A stretch of DNA of 46,670 bases from Catenovulum maritimum. GTDB taxonomy: Bacteria > Pseudomonadota > Gammaproteobacteria > Enterobacterales > Alteromonadaceae. The stretch is from positions 1 through 46,670 of the forward strand of contig NZ_KQ130509.1 of assembly GCF_001050375.1 (NCBI RefSeq). The letters are read 5' to 3'. Made by a program: the position numbers and the translations under genes. This document shows, one piece after another, positions 9,160 to 17,605 of the stretch. The notes below the pieces were generated by a model. The model was not told the origin of the DNA. It saw nothing but the letters and a program-made list of their open reading frames with translations, and did no database searches. Numbering within the stretch: the stretch's first letter is position 1; the number at the start of each line of letters is the position of its first letter.

Positions 9160-9786
9160 CTAAAGCAAGCTTAAGTCTATAGCGTATTCATTCGACTCAT
9201 TCTCAGCTATGGGTACAATTTTAACCACTGCATCCATATTCATTGGGCCATAAATGTGCGGATACAAACCGCCTGTAGCGGGCTCCCATTTTAATTCGGG
9301 TGTTAGTTTTGCTTTTTCAACAACCAGTATCTGTGCTTGTTCAACATCTTTATAGAATTTATTGGCGACCCTATCTAATTGGCTTTTAGGTGAGGCATGA
9401 ATAAAACCATCAGTTTCTAAACTGTCTCTGACTAAAACACCGGATGCCATGGATGTATCATATTCTGCATGAGATGAAACGACATAGATATAAGGATCTA
9501 GAACACCGTCATACATTCTGATAAACATATTGGTTACGGCTTGTTGCTCTTCGTCTTGGTAAAGATAGTCCACTCTAAATTCACCTGTTAAGGTATCGTT
9601 TTCGCGTGTTTGGCTCACAATGCTGATTTCAGCTAGGGCTAGCCAATTTTTATCGGTTAACCAAACTGGAATGTCATCAAAAAAAATACGGCTACCCGAT
9701 TTTTTGAATGGGTAGGTTTTTCCTACCTCTAACTCGTAATTTTCTTCTGTTCTTAATATAGAGTTAACTTCTATTTTGAAGCCCAT
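9160..9786 (-). CDS. DUF952 domain protein with an extra N-terminal domain
   Basis: A 208-residue soluble protein. The C-terminal half (about 98-195) matches DUF952: IYVVSSHAEY, a DGFIHAS block at 126-132, QLDRVANKFY, and LKWEPATGGLYPHIYGP at 165-181. From memory, DUF952 has been linked to the ADP-ribosyltransferase-like fold, but no enzyme activity is established for it. The first ~95 residues are a separate beta-rich segment; they faintly recall the Bacillus DUF2584 pattern (MGFKIEVNS start, then a K.GSRIF strand), which I give only as a hint. It is the last gene of the GMC operon, 11 bases after the ferritin-like gene. Its job in a redox operon is unknown. Family confidence is good for the C-terminus and low for the N-terminus. 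Confidence 0.75.
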   Translation of the reverse strand: MGFKIEVNSILRTEENYELEVGKTYPFKKSGSRIFFDDIPVWLTDKNWLALAEISIVSQTRENDTLTGEFRVDYLYQDEEQQAVTNMFIRMYDGVLDPYIYVVSSHAEYDTSMASGVLVRDSLETDGFIHASPKSQLDRVANKFYKDVEQAQILVVEKAKLTPELKWEPATGGLYPHIYGPMNMDAVVKIVPIAENESNEYAIDLSLL

Positions 9787-9797
9787 GATTAAATTCC

Positions 9798-10877
9798 TTA
9801 TTTAGCTAAAATTGGCTCGGCCCACTCAAATGAAGGTCCGCCGGTCAGATTTGGATTGCTTGGGTCAATTGGCATTTTAGCCATAGTTCTAGCAATTGGT
9901 GTTAAGTCGTGCATACCATTCATGATTGCATTGTATAAAACTCTTGGGTTGCCAGAGAAAGCTTCTTCGATTTGTTGCAGCATCAAGCTATAGTTTTGAT
10001 TGAATTGATAATTTAAGGCAGCTAAATCAGAATTAAGCTCAAAGTCCGATTGCTTACAGTTCGCTTTAACTGGGTAAACCGCGGTAAAGTCCACCGCCAT
10101 GCTATCACCCGTTGGAGGTAACAGAGGATTGTCATCAGCTTGGTAGTGGCGCTGATAGTAAATTTCACTAAATTTAAAAAAGTGAGCTAGATCGGGCGCT
10201 TGGCCATATTCATCCGCGTCTCCATCATATAAAGTCGCGGCTGCGCCTTCACCCTGATCAATAATTTGCTCCAAGGCTGTGGTCGCGGTTGTTATGTCAA
10301 TGACACCAATCGGCTTACCGCCGCCTCGCCAAAAGTAAGTTTCGGTTATTTGATTACTAGTATCTGAAGAAAACAAGCTTTCACCGTTTTGTCGGCAGGT
10401 TTTGTCTAACTCAGTTAAATCGCTAATGATACTTTGATAAAACTCACCAATACTGTAACCGCCAATTTTCATTTCATTGGTTGCTTTGGTGTTTTTATCT
10501 AGAGGAGGCATATCATCCGGCAGTTCAATTCGTCTAAAAGTTTGGATACTATCGGCTGAAAACTTTGCCAGATCAATTTCGAATTCCCGGCCTTTAAACT
10601 CTAAAGCGCAAGGGTAGCTAGGAATGTTGTCTTTGCCTAACTTGACCTGACCACCAATTGAGACCATCACATTACCAGCTAAGCATAGGTGTAGCATCTC
10701 TTCCATAAATACACTGCGGATTAAGTTCGCAGCTTCTTTATTGGTATTTTCATGAATTGAAAAATAGGCGGTTAAATAGGGTGGTAAAGTAGACAACTCT
10801 AGTTGTATCGCCTTTTGTAGCTTTTCAAAAATAGCCTGTTTTTGTTGATTAATCTGATTTGTTATTTGTTGGTCCAT
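9798..10877 (-). CDS. VioB-type ferritin-like protein, putative di-iron/haem-free oxidoreductase component
   Basis: A 359-residue soluble protein of the ferritin-like family that includes the iminophenylpyruvate dimer synthase domain of VioB. Helix 1 has Glu27 in QLELSTLPPYLTAYFSI; helix 2 has the EExxH pattern FMEEMLHL with Glu60 and His63. Later helices supply ALEQIIDQGEG (about 202-212) and AHFFKFSEIYY (about 231-241) with His232 and Glu238. These are credible metal ligands, although I cannot model the site. No signal peptide is seen. The GMC dehydrogenase gene ends 2 bases upstream, so the two proteins are probably made together. By analogy with VioB it may act on a reactive product of the flavoenzyme; this is an inference. 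Violacein genes are otherwise absent. Confidence 0.8.
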   Translation of the reverse strand: MDQQITNQINQQKQAIFEKLQKAIQLELSTLPPYLTAYFSIHENTNKEAANLIRSVFMEEMLHLCLAGNVMVSIGGQVKLGKDNIPSYPCALEFKGREFEIDLAKFSADSIQTFRRIELPDDMPPLDKNTKATNEMKIGGYSIGEFYQSIISDLTELDKTCRQNGESLFSSDTSNQITETYFWRGGGKPIGVIDITTATTALEQIIDQGEGAAATLYDGDADEYGQAPDLAHFFKFSEIYYQRHYQADDNPLLPPTGDSMAVDFTAVYPVKANCKQSDFELNSDLAALNYQFNQNYSLMLQQIEEAFSGNPRVLYNAIMNGMHDLTPIARTMAKMPIDPSNPNLTGGPSFEWAEPILAK

Positions 10878-10879
10878 GA

Positions 10880-12574
10880 TTATGCTCCCTGTGTCTCAAC
10901 AGCGTTTTCTTCTGAATTTGTTGAGTTGAGACTTTCTAGAATATGTTTGTTTAAGTACTCACCTAATCTTAAAGATAAACTAGATAGAGTTAGGGTAGGG
11001 TTAACCGCACCTAAGCTAGAGAAAGATGCATTGGAGCAAATATATAAATTATCAACATCAAATACTTTTAAGTTTTTATCTACTACACCTGTGCTTGCTG
11101 TATCACTCATTCTGGTTGTACAGGCTGCGTGATCAGCACGCCAAGAAATCGTTTTGATTTTACTTTCACTGGCATTCATAGCGGCAAATAATTTATCCAT
11201 TTGCTGCTTTATTTGCTGCAATCTCTCATCAAAGTCTGGCCCTTGGCTAAACTCTATAATTGTTTCTGGTAATCCAAAGTGGTTTTTACGGTTAGAGTTT
11301 AGAAGCCTGTTGTTTTGCTGGCTGAATATTTCAACTAAAACATGTAGCTGAATATTGGTTTTGCCTGTGACCATATCTTTGATAACTTGAACAGAATGAC
11401 CTTGCTGCATTTCTTTAGCTAGGCGTGTGCCGATACTCGATGATGGGTTAACAATAATATATTTGCCTAAAGCTTGCTCTGCTTCGCTGTCAAAGTAGCG
11501 CGAAACTAGGGTTGGAAAATCCATTTCTGGCATTAGGCCATCAGGGTTTTCTGCGAGCTCGGCTTCAAACATAATGTAAGGGTGAGTAATTAAGTTTCTA
11601 CCCACAAGATCATGATCGTTACCCACACCTTGAGGCCAGTAATCCGATTGTGATCTCAGTAACAATTTAGATGATTCCACCGCTCCAGCAGCAACGATAA
11701 CGACTTTGGCTTCGAGTGTTTGGGACTCAGTTGCTGAAATTGACTTGTCTATATATCGAACCCCTTTTACGTGGTTTTTACTCGACATAATTAAAGATTC
11801 AACAATGACATTGGTTTTAACTTCAAAGTTTGGATAATTTTCAAACTCAAGCATGGCATCGATGTAATTTGCAGCGGCATAACGGGCACCAAAAGGACAA
11901 TACTTGCAAGTTCCTGTAGTTTGACATGGTGCATGTACTGAAGCTGAATCGTTTATTCCGTGGCGCGCAATCGGCATGTGACTATAAGGAATGTTTAGCT
12001 TTTCCAGAGCTTGAATCGCAGGCTTATCTTCTAGCGTGTACGGGAAAGCTGGATATGGATAGCCTTGGCTGCGAGGCACAGTTGGATCTTCTGAATCACC
12101 AGAAACCCCTATATATTTTTCAGCTTCAGAATAATAAGGCTCAAGTTCATCGTAACTAATAGGCCAGTCTAACAAATCATAATCGCCTTTTAGCGCTGTT
12201 TGCACTGCATTTTTTGCGTTCGATTTTAATTTGAAATCTTCAGGCTTTAAACGGAAAGACCAGCCGCCCCAGTGAACAGTTGAGCCGCCATAAATCATCA
12301 ATCTAGAACCGTTCATAGGAATGAGTGTTGATCCTATGCTCTGATTTTCACCGCGAGAATCCTTGGTTGGATAAGGTTCGTCTTCACAAAATTTGTAAGG
12401 TAGGTTACCTGTGGTTAAGTATTCTTGGTGTAATGCAAAGTCTCGCATTTTTACTTTAGAACCAGCCTCCAGCATAAGCACAGACGCCTGAGGATTATTA
12501 CCAAGTATTTTTGATGCGATTGCAGCGCCTGCGACGCCTGAACCAATAATCAATACATCTGGATTATTTTGCAT
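10880..12574 (-). CDS. GMC-family FAD dehydrogenase, gluconate/glucose dehydrogenase large-subunit type
   Basis: A 564-residue flavoprotein. The N-terminal Rossmann motif is VLIIGSGVAGAAIASKIL, followed by LEAGS; GGSTVHWGG at 97-104 is the typical FAD-contact loop. The C-terminal GMC block carries His482 in DHAACTTRM and Asn525 in GAVNPTLTL, the expected catalytic His/Asn pair. Cys217, Cys223 and Cys226 form C-x5-C-x2-C just before PFGARY, at the place where gluconate, fructose and glucose dehydrogenase large subunits have an Fe-S cysteine cluster. No Sec or Tat signal is seen here or in the small partner, so the complex is probably cytoplasmic. It overlaps the upstream 170-residue gene by 11 bases. 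The substrate is unknown; a sugar, sugar acid or secondary-metabolite alcohol is possible. Confidence 0.88.
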   Translation of the reverse strand: MQNNPDVLIIGSGVAGAAIASKILGNNPQASVLMLEAGSKVKMRDFALHQEYLTTGNLPYKFCEDEPYPTKDSRGENQSIGSTLIPMNGSRLMIYGGSTVHWGGWSFRLKPEDFKLKSNAKNAVQTALKGDYDLLDWPISYDELEPYYSEAEKYIGVSGDSEDPTVPRSQGYPYPAFPYTLEDKPAIQALEKLNIPYSHMPIARHGINDSASVHAPCQTTGTCKYCPFGARYAAANYIDAMLEFENYPNFEVKTNVIVESLIMSSKNHVKGVRYIDKSISATESQTLEAKVVIVAAGAVESSKLLLRSQSDYWPQGVGNDHDLVGRNLITHPYIMFEAELAENPDGLMPEMDFPTLVSRYFDSEAEQALGKYIIVNPSSSIGTRLAKEMQQGHSVQVIKDMVTGKTNIQLHVLVEIFSQQNNRLLNSNRKNHFGLPETIIEFSQGPDFDERLQQIKQQMDKLFAAMNASESKIKTISWRADHAACTTRMSDTASTGVVDKNLKVFDVDNLYICSNASFSSLGAVNPTLTLSSLSLRLGEYLNKHILESLNSTNSEENAVETQGA

Positions 12575-13076
12575 TATCTACTCCTTGATAATCTCTATAT
12601 GGTGTTTGATCCTTAATGTTTGCACCGCCAATAAAGCCAAGCGCATTTTTAGCGCCAAAAGTTTTAAATCCGCCTATGCTGAGCGCTAGCGTAATGAATT
12701 CATTTGATACTTTTTGTCTGGCTCTAGCTAATCTGGTCGTCGGTGGTGTAATTGCAGCGGCAGGGTCGGTTAGTAGCTTGATGTAAGCTTGTTCTTCGCC
12801 AAGTTGTTGGGTCATTTCTTTTATTACACATACTGCGTTTTTATATTCAGCATAATAACTTAAGTTAAGCTTCATTCTATTTTGCATAAATACAAGCAGC
12901 TGTGATTCTTGTCCGGATTTAGGTAGCTCTAATTGCCAATGTTCTGCAATTTTTGTGAATAGCTTAAACATGCTATCAAAGGTTGTTTGATCTATATCTA
13001 AGGCATCTTCAAGGTAGGGATAAGGTGTCTCTAGTTCGTAACTAGGGGGGGTTTCCATGGCCAACTCCGTTGTCAT
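12564..13076 (-). CDS. Putative small subunit of the GMC dehydrogenase
   Basis: A 170-residue soluble, mostly helical protein. I do not recognise the family firmly. Position just upstream of a gluconate-dehydrogenase-like flavoprotein, with an 11-base overlap, plus its size and the C-terminal block FGAKNALGFIGGANIKDQTPYR, suggest a small subunit comparable in role to those of sorbitol, fructose or gluconate dehydrogenases. It lacks the Tat signal that those exported partners carry. Two starts are possible: ATG at 13076, with AAGG upstream, or the in-frame ATG six codons later (13058), preceded by GGAG at good spacing. It is the first gene of the operon, and the 285-base gap upstream holds two inverted repeats. 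Confidence 0.55.
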   Translation of the reverse strand: MTTELAMETPPSYELETPYPYLEDALDIDQTTFDSMFKLFTKIAEHWQLELPKSGQESQLLVFMQNRMKLNLSYYAEYKNAVCVIKEMTQQLGEEQAYIKLLTDPAAAITPPTTRLARARQKVSNEFITLALSIGGFKTFGAKNALGFIGGANIKDQTPYRDYQGVDNAK

Positions 13077-13200
13077 TTTTATTAACCTTTACTCAGGTCT
13101 ATTTTTTAATTTTTATTGTAGGCTTTGCTTGCGCAGTAGAAGTATAAATTAAAAAGCTAAATCGTAAATATTAATTTACATCTATCTTGCTTTTCACTTT

Positions 13201-13228
13201 ATGGTTAACCAGAGATAAGGTTAACCAT
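13201..13228. promoter_or_regulatory. Perfect inverted repeat upstream of the GMC operon
   Basis: Arms ATGGTTAACC (13201-13210) and GGTTAACCAT (13219-13228) are perfect complements around an 8-base spacer. No T-run follows on either strand, so a terminator is unlikely; the position about 125 bases before the operon start fits an operator. No matching regulator gene is adjacent. The binding protein is unknown. Confidence 0.5.
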
Positions 13229-13312
13229 ACTGTCAAATAAAGCACAAAAATTATACAAGTAAAATGATTAGTGTTTTGATAAGGGAAAAATTTTGTAGGA
13301 ACAAAGTAGAAT

Positions 13313-13341
13313 ATGCTGTTTACGATAAGTGTAAACAGCAT
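13313..13341 (-). terminator. Stem-loop after ftsX, probable terminator
   Basis: An 11-bp perfect stem (ATGCTGTTTAC, 13313-13323; GTAAACAGCAT, 13331-13341) with a 7-base loop begins 20 bases after the ftsX stop on the minus strand. The tract after it is only weakly T-rich (ATTCTACTTTG), so termination may be partial and some read-through into the GMC operon is possible. Confidence 0.5.
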
Positions 13342-13361
13342 GGCTAACTCGCTAAATCAGG

Positions 13362-14351
13362 CTAGTTAGCGTCTGGTTCGATTAGCTTTATTTGTTTTCT
13401 GACGACTAAATAAGAGCCAAGTAAACCTAAAGTCATACTGATTAGAAGTAAAACCAGCATCTCGCTAGGAGACAGCCCAGTTAGGCTAAAGTTAGATTGG
13501 TACAAGCTAGTAATTTGATTAATAGAGCCGGATAGGTAGTAAACCATTACCTCTATGGTCAACCAAGCTAGTGTGCCACCAAATAAGCCATACCATAATC
13601 CAGTAAACAGGAAAGGGCGGTGGATAAAACTATTGGTCGCTCCAACCAGTTTTAACACTTCAATTTCTTCTTTTCGGCTTAAAATAGATAAGCGTATTGT
13701 ATTACCCACAATTAAGACCACAGAAGCGAAGAGTAAAATGGTTAAACTAGACATGGCATCTTTCACCATATCTAAAATAGCATTCAGGCGGCGTAACCAC
13801 TCTATATCTAATTTACCAAAGTTGACTTCTCGGCTTTGCTCCAAAGACTCTAATAACAAAGATGCCGCTCTGGCATTGGCATGATCGGTTTGCGGCCTAA
13901 CAATTAACACATTGGGTAAAGGGTTCACATCTAGGTATTTAATTGCATCACCAAATCCAGAAAGGTTTTCAAATTCGGTTAAAGCTTGGTTTTTAGTGAT
14001 TAATTCAACCGACTCAACTTTTGAATTCAGTTCAACTTGTTTAACAAAGGCGGTTAACTGTTTAGAACTGAGTCCATCATTGAGAAATAGTGAAATTTCT
14101 GCTGCATTTTGCCAGTGTTGTTCAACAACTTGCGCATTTTTAACCACCACATGCATAGTGGCAGGTAGTGTTAAGCTGACGCCTAATACAGCTATGGTTA
14201 AAGCTGATGGAATTGGATCTCGCCAAATTTCACCTAAGGCACTTAACCATTGGCGGATATTGGCGAGCACTAAGCCGATTAGCTTTTGCCATAAGCTGAG
14301 TTTGCGTTGGCTTGCACCTGTGTTATTTCGATTGCCAAATAAAATACTCAT
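13362..14351 (-). CDS. ftsX: Cell division ABC transporter membrane subunit FtsX
   Basis: A 329-residue protein with the FtsX plan: cytoplasmic N-terminus, a first membrane segment around ALTIAVLGVSLTLPATMHVV, a periplasmic domain, and three more membrane segments (near TILLFASVVLIVG, FTGLWYGLFGGTLAWL and LVLLLISMTLGLLGSYL). ILSRKEEIEVLKLVGAT is the family's cytoplasmic coupling loop. With FtsE it activates septal amidases through EnvC in related bacteria. Its start overlaps the ftsE stop by four bases (ATGA), a standard coupling. In E. coli rpoH follows; here the next gene on the strand belongs to the GMC operon. Confidence 0.95.
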   Translation of the reverse strand: MSILFGNRNNTGASQRKLSLWQKLIGLVLANIRQWLSALGEIWRDPIPSALTIAVLGVSLTLPATMHVVVKNAQVVEQHWQNAAEISLFLNDGLSSKQLTAFVKQVELNSKVESVELITKNQALTEFENLSGFGDAIKYLDVNPLPNVLIVRPQTDHANARAASLLLESLEQSREVNFGKLDIEWLRRLNAILDMVKDAMSSLTILLFASVVLIVGNTIRLSILSRKEEIEVLKLVGATNSFIHRPFLFTGLWYGLFGGTLAWLTIEVMVYYLSGSINQITSLYQSNFSLTGLSPSEMLVLLLISMTLGLLGSYLVVRKQIKLIEPDAN

Positions 14352-15034
14352 GCAAAGCTATCCTCAGAGGCGAGGGCGTCGTTAGATAACATACGGCCTT
14401 TTTTGAGAGTTAGAGTGCGGTATTTCATTCTTGCGATCAGGCCGAGATCATGTGTTGCGATTAATACACTTGTACCGACTTTATTGAAATCTTCAAATAA
14501 ACGCATGATATCTAGTGACAATTTAGGATCTAAGTTACCAGTTGGTTCATCTGCTAATAATATAGGTGGAGTATTTACGACTGCTCTAGCAATGCCGACT
14601 CTTTGTTGCTCGCCGCCAGAAAGCATCATAGGGTAATATCTTTGTTTATCGAGTAAACCGACTTTGTCGAGCGCGGTTTCTACTCGGCTTCTGATTTGTT
14701 TTAAGCTATAACCTTCAATGACTAAAGGTAGAGCGACATTATCAAAAATAGTGTGCTCTTTTAGTAACCTATGATTTTGGAATATCATGCCGATGTCACG
14801 ACGTACATAAGGGATTTGCTTGGCTGTGACTTTGCTTAAATCATGGCCATTAATAAAAACCCCACCTGCCGATGGGCGTTCTAGAATCGATATCAATTTG
14901 AGCAGAGTACTTTTACCTGCACCAGAATGACCTGTAAGAAAGGCCATTTCACCCGGTTGAATGTGAAAGTTTACTTTTTGCAGCGCCTGATGACCACCGC
15001 GATAAGTTTTAGAAACCTGCTCAAATCGAATCAT
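14348..15034 (-). CDS. ftsE: Cell division ABC transporter ATPase FtsE
   Basis: A 228-residue ABC ATPase with Walker A GHSGAGKST, signature LSGGEQQRVGIARA, Walker B ILLADEPTGNLD and the switch His in IATHDL. MIRFEQVSKTYRGG at the N-terminus is typical of FtsE. It forms the FtsEX complex at the septum, where ATP hydrolysis drives peptidoglycan hydrolase activation (family knowledge). It lies 38 bases after ftsY and overlaps ftsX, in the usual ftsYEX order. Confidence 0.96.
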   Translation of the reverse strand: MIRFEQVSKTYRGGHQALQKVNFHIQPGEMAFLTGHSGAGKSTLLKLISILERPSAGGVFINGHDLSKVTAKQIPYVRRDIGMIFQNHRLLKEHTIFDNVALPLVIEGYSLKQIRSRVETALDKVGLLDKQRYYPMMLSGGEQQRVGIARAVVNTPPILLADEPTGNLDPKLSLDIMRLFEDFNKVGTSVLIATHDLGLIARMKYRTLTLKKGRMLSNDALASEDSFA

Positions 15035-15072
15035 GCTTGATCCTTGTTATTGTTTAATGTCTGGTAGAGTAG

Positions 15073-16395
15073 TTACTCTTCTGTGCTAAATAATGCCTCA
15101 GTAAAGTCATCCGCGTCAAAACTACGTAAATCATCTATGCCTTCACCAACCCCGATATAACGAATTGGTACTTTAAATTGATCCGCAACCGCAAAGATAA
15201 CCCCACCTTTTGCCGTTCCGTCCATTTTAGTTAGTGTAATACCCGTTAAGCCAACAGCTTCGGTAAATAATTTTGTTTGGCTAATGGCATTTTGTCCGGT
15301 CGCTGCGTCTATGACTAACATGATTTCATGTGGCGCATCGGCATCGATTTTTTTCATTACTCGAACAATTTTTTTCAGCTCTTCCATTAAGTGAGCTTTA
15401 TTCTGTAATCGACCAGCAGTATCTGCGATTAAAATATCCGTGTTTTTAGCTTTGGCAGATTCAAGCGCATCAAATACCACAGAAGCGCTATCAGCACCTG
15501 TATGCTGTGCAACAACATGTATATCATTACGCTCGCCCCAAACTTGTAATTGCTCTACAGCAGCGGCACGGAAAGTATCACCAGCCGCCAACATGACACT
15601 TTTACCTTGGCTTTGGAATTGTTTCGCTAATTTACCTATAGTTGTTGTTTTACCAACACCATTTACACCCACCATTAAAATAACAAACGGGCCTTTATGC
15701 TCGGGTGGAATGCTTAACGGTTGATTGACTTCACCTAAAATATCTCGCATTTTATTTTTAAGTAAATCATATAAAGCTTCGCCATCTTTAAGCTGACGTC
15801 GTTCAGCTGACTCAGTCACAGAGTCAATAATTTTAGTTGTGGTATCTATACCCACATCGGCCATAAGTAATTGAGTTTCTAAATCTTCAAATAACTCATC
15901 ATCAATTTTTTTGCCTTTAAATAAGCCAAATAAACCACTCCCGATAGTGAGTTTAGTGCGGCTTAAACTGCGTTTTAAACGAGCAAATAATCCGACTTTC
16001 TCTTTTTTCTCTGGCGCTTCAGCAGGCACTGGTTCAGCAGCTTGTTGAACTTCTGCAACAGGAGCTATTTCAGCTTCAGGTATTGGCTCTTCAATCACTT
16101 CCTCAGGTTCTGGTTCAGTGATGGTTTCAGGCTCTACTTCTGTGATGGTTTCAGACACAGCTTCAACAACAGACTCAGTCGGTTGCTCATCTAATTTAGG
16201 CGAATCATCAACTAATGTCGTTTTTTCTTCGGTAGGCGCAGCGATTGGTTCCGGCGTTGAGCTAGTTTCTGCTGCTGTTTTTGATTCTACAGTTTCTTCA
16301 ATTGAACTTAATTGTTCTTCTGCTACTGGTTCTGGGCTAGGTTGTTCAGCTTCTTTTTTGCCAAACCAACCAAAGAATCCTTTTTTACGACTCAT
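15073..16395 (-). CDS. ftsY: Signal recognition particle receptor FtsY
   Basis: A 440-residue SRP receptor. The start MSRKKGFFGWFGKK is a basic amphipathic membrane-targeting segment. Residues about 16-130 are the acidic A domain, rich in Glu, Pro and Val repeats. The N domain begins near LFARLKRSLSRTK, and the GTPase G domain carries GVNGVGKTTT at about 243-252, DTFRAAA, DTAGR and TKMDG. It docks ribosome-SRP complexes at the membrane for co-translational insertion. The gene heads the ftsYEX transcript and is divergent from rsmD across 170 bases, as in E. coli. Confidence 0.97.
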   Translation of the reverse strand: MSRKKGFFGWFGKKEAEQPSPEPVAEEQLSSIEETVESKTAAETSSTPEPIAAPTEEKTTLVDDSPKLDEQPTESVVEAVSETITEVEPETITEPEPEEVIEEPIPEAEIAPVAEVQQAAEPVPAEAPEKKEKVGLFARLKRSLSRTKLTIGSGLFGLFKGKKIDDELFEDLETQLLMADVGIDTTTKIIDSVTESAERRQLKDGEALYDLLKNKMRDILGEVNQPLSIPPEHKGPFVILMVGVNGVGKTTTIGKLAKQFQSQGKSVMLAAGDTFRAAAVEQLQVWGERNDIHVVAQHTGADSASVVFDALESAKAKNTDILIADTAGRLQNKAHLMEELKKIVRVMKKIDADAPHEIMLVIDAATGQNAISQTKLFTEAVGLTGITLTKMDGTAKGGVIFAVADQFKVPIRYIGVGEGIDDLRSFDADDFTEALFSTEE

Positions 16396-16565
16396 ACAAA
16401 GTTGTCTCTTACTTAGTGATTTGTATCTTATTGCTATTTTACTGCAACCAAGTCAGGTTAAACTTGACCTAGAAGCGTAAATTCTCAACATAAAGTTCAG
16501 ATTTTTGCTCAGTTTCCAGTAAAATAACAGTATCAATGTTAAAAAATACATTTTATTAGGTCGAT

Positions 16566-17183
16566 ATGGTATCACGCTCAAAGTCTAGACAAAATAAGCC
16601 AAACGCTAAAGCGAGTAAATCAGATGGATTTATTCGCATTATTGGTGGAATTTGGAAGGGTAAAAAGCTAAAAGTGCAAGACAGCCAAGGTTTAAGACCA
16701 ACAACCGATAGAATAAAAGAGACTTTATTTAATTGGTTGATGTTTGATGTTGCAGAGAAAACGGTACTTGATGCATTTTCAGGGGCTGGATCATTGGGAT
16801 TTGAAGCGCTATCTCGTGGTGCAAAATCTGTCGACTTAGTTGAACTCGCAAAACCAATCGCGAGACAACTGGAGCAAAATATAGCGTCACTGAGTATCAG
16901 TGACCCAACCCCAATTAATGTATATAACCAGAGTTGTTTAGATTTTATTGCTAATACTCAGCAAAATTATGACTTGGTCTTTATTGATCCGCCTTTTAAT
17001 CAAAACTTAGTTGAAAAAACGCTGCAAGCACTTGTTGATTCAAATTGTTTAACTGATGACGCCTTTATTTATATCGAAACTGAGAAAGATTGGTCAGTTA
17101 ACTCAATCCCAGACACTTGGGTGCAGTTAAAAGAAAAAACAACAGGGCAAGTGTGCTATCGTTTATATCGAAACCAAGGTTAA
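16566..17183 (+). CDS. rsmD: 16S rRNA (guanine966-N2)-methyltransferase RsmD
   Basis: A 205-residue SAM-dependent methyltransferase. Characteristic text: IRIIGGIWKGKKLKV, RPTTDRIKETLFNWL, the SAM loop VLDAFSGAGSLGFEALSRGA, and the catalytic DPPF in LVFIDPPFNQ. It methylates G966 of 16S rRNA during 30S assembly. The start is the ATG at 16566 with AGG a few bases upstream. Divergent placement against ftsY is conserved. The next gene follows after 15 bases. Confidence 0.95.
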   Translation: MVSRSKSRQNKPNAKASKSDGFIRIIGGIWKGKKLKVQDSQGLRPTTDRIKETLFNWLMFDVAEKTVLDAFSGAGSLGFEALSRGAKSVDLVELAKPIARQLEQNIASLSISDPTPINVYNQSCLDFIANTQQNYDLVFIDPPFNQNLVEKTLQALVDSNCLTDDAFIYIETEKDWSVNSIPDTWVQLKEKTTGQVCYRLYRNQG

Positions 17184-17198
17184 ATAGGGAAATATTTA

Positions 17199-17579
17199 AT
17201 GAGTGAATCTCGTCATCAAATCCTGAGTCTGGCCCAAATTGAAATTCAGGTCACTGACTTGCAGCAATCTTTGGAATTCTATATAGATAAGTTAGGTTTG
17301 ACATGCCATTATCAGACTGAAGAAGTAGCCTTGCTTAATATTGAAGCTGTGAATTTGCTGGTGGTAGAAGTTGAAGCTGAAACGGTTACGCCATCCGAAT
17401 ATTTAATTATTTGCTTACAAGTAAAAGATATTTTTGCGACTTATCAACGTCTGCTAGATTTACACTTAGAGTTCACCCAAGCACCACATTGTGTTAGCCG
17501 AGTTAGTGATATGTCAGTTTGGCAAGCTTTTACTAATGACCCAGATGGTCATGTAATTGGATTACAAAGCCAATTATAA
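17199..17579 (+). CDS. VOC (glyoxalase/bleomycin-resistance fold) family protein
   Basis: A 126-residue single-module VOC protein. LAQIEIQVTDLQQSLEFYIDKLGL is the usual first beta-alpha-beta unit, and the end FTNDPDGHVIGLQ has the DPDGH.IGL signature of the fold, with a possible metal ligand in the Glu/His positions. VOC proteins include lyases, dioxygenases and resistance binders, so the reaction cannot be named. It lies 15 bases after rsmD and 26 bases before the DUF389 gene, likely on one transcript. Confidence 0.8.
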   Translation: MSESRHQILSLAQIEIQVTDLQQSLEFYIDKLGLTCHYQTEEVALLNIEAVNLLVVEVEAETVTPSEYLIICLQVKDIFATYQRLLDLHLEFTQAPHCVSRVSDMSVWQAFTNDPDGHVIGLQSQL

Positions 17580-17605
17580 ATTCTTTTGTAGAAACGGAAA
17601 TCTGT

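Noticed and set aside
13912-14385. 157-codon plus-strand ORF
   Set aside because: Antisense to ftsX and ftsE, no ribosome site and no family resemblance.
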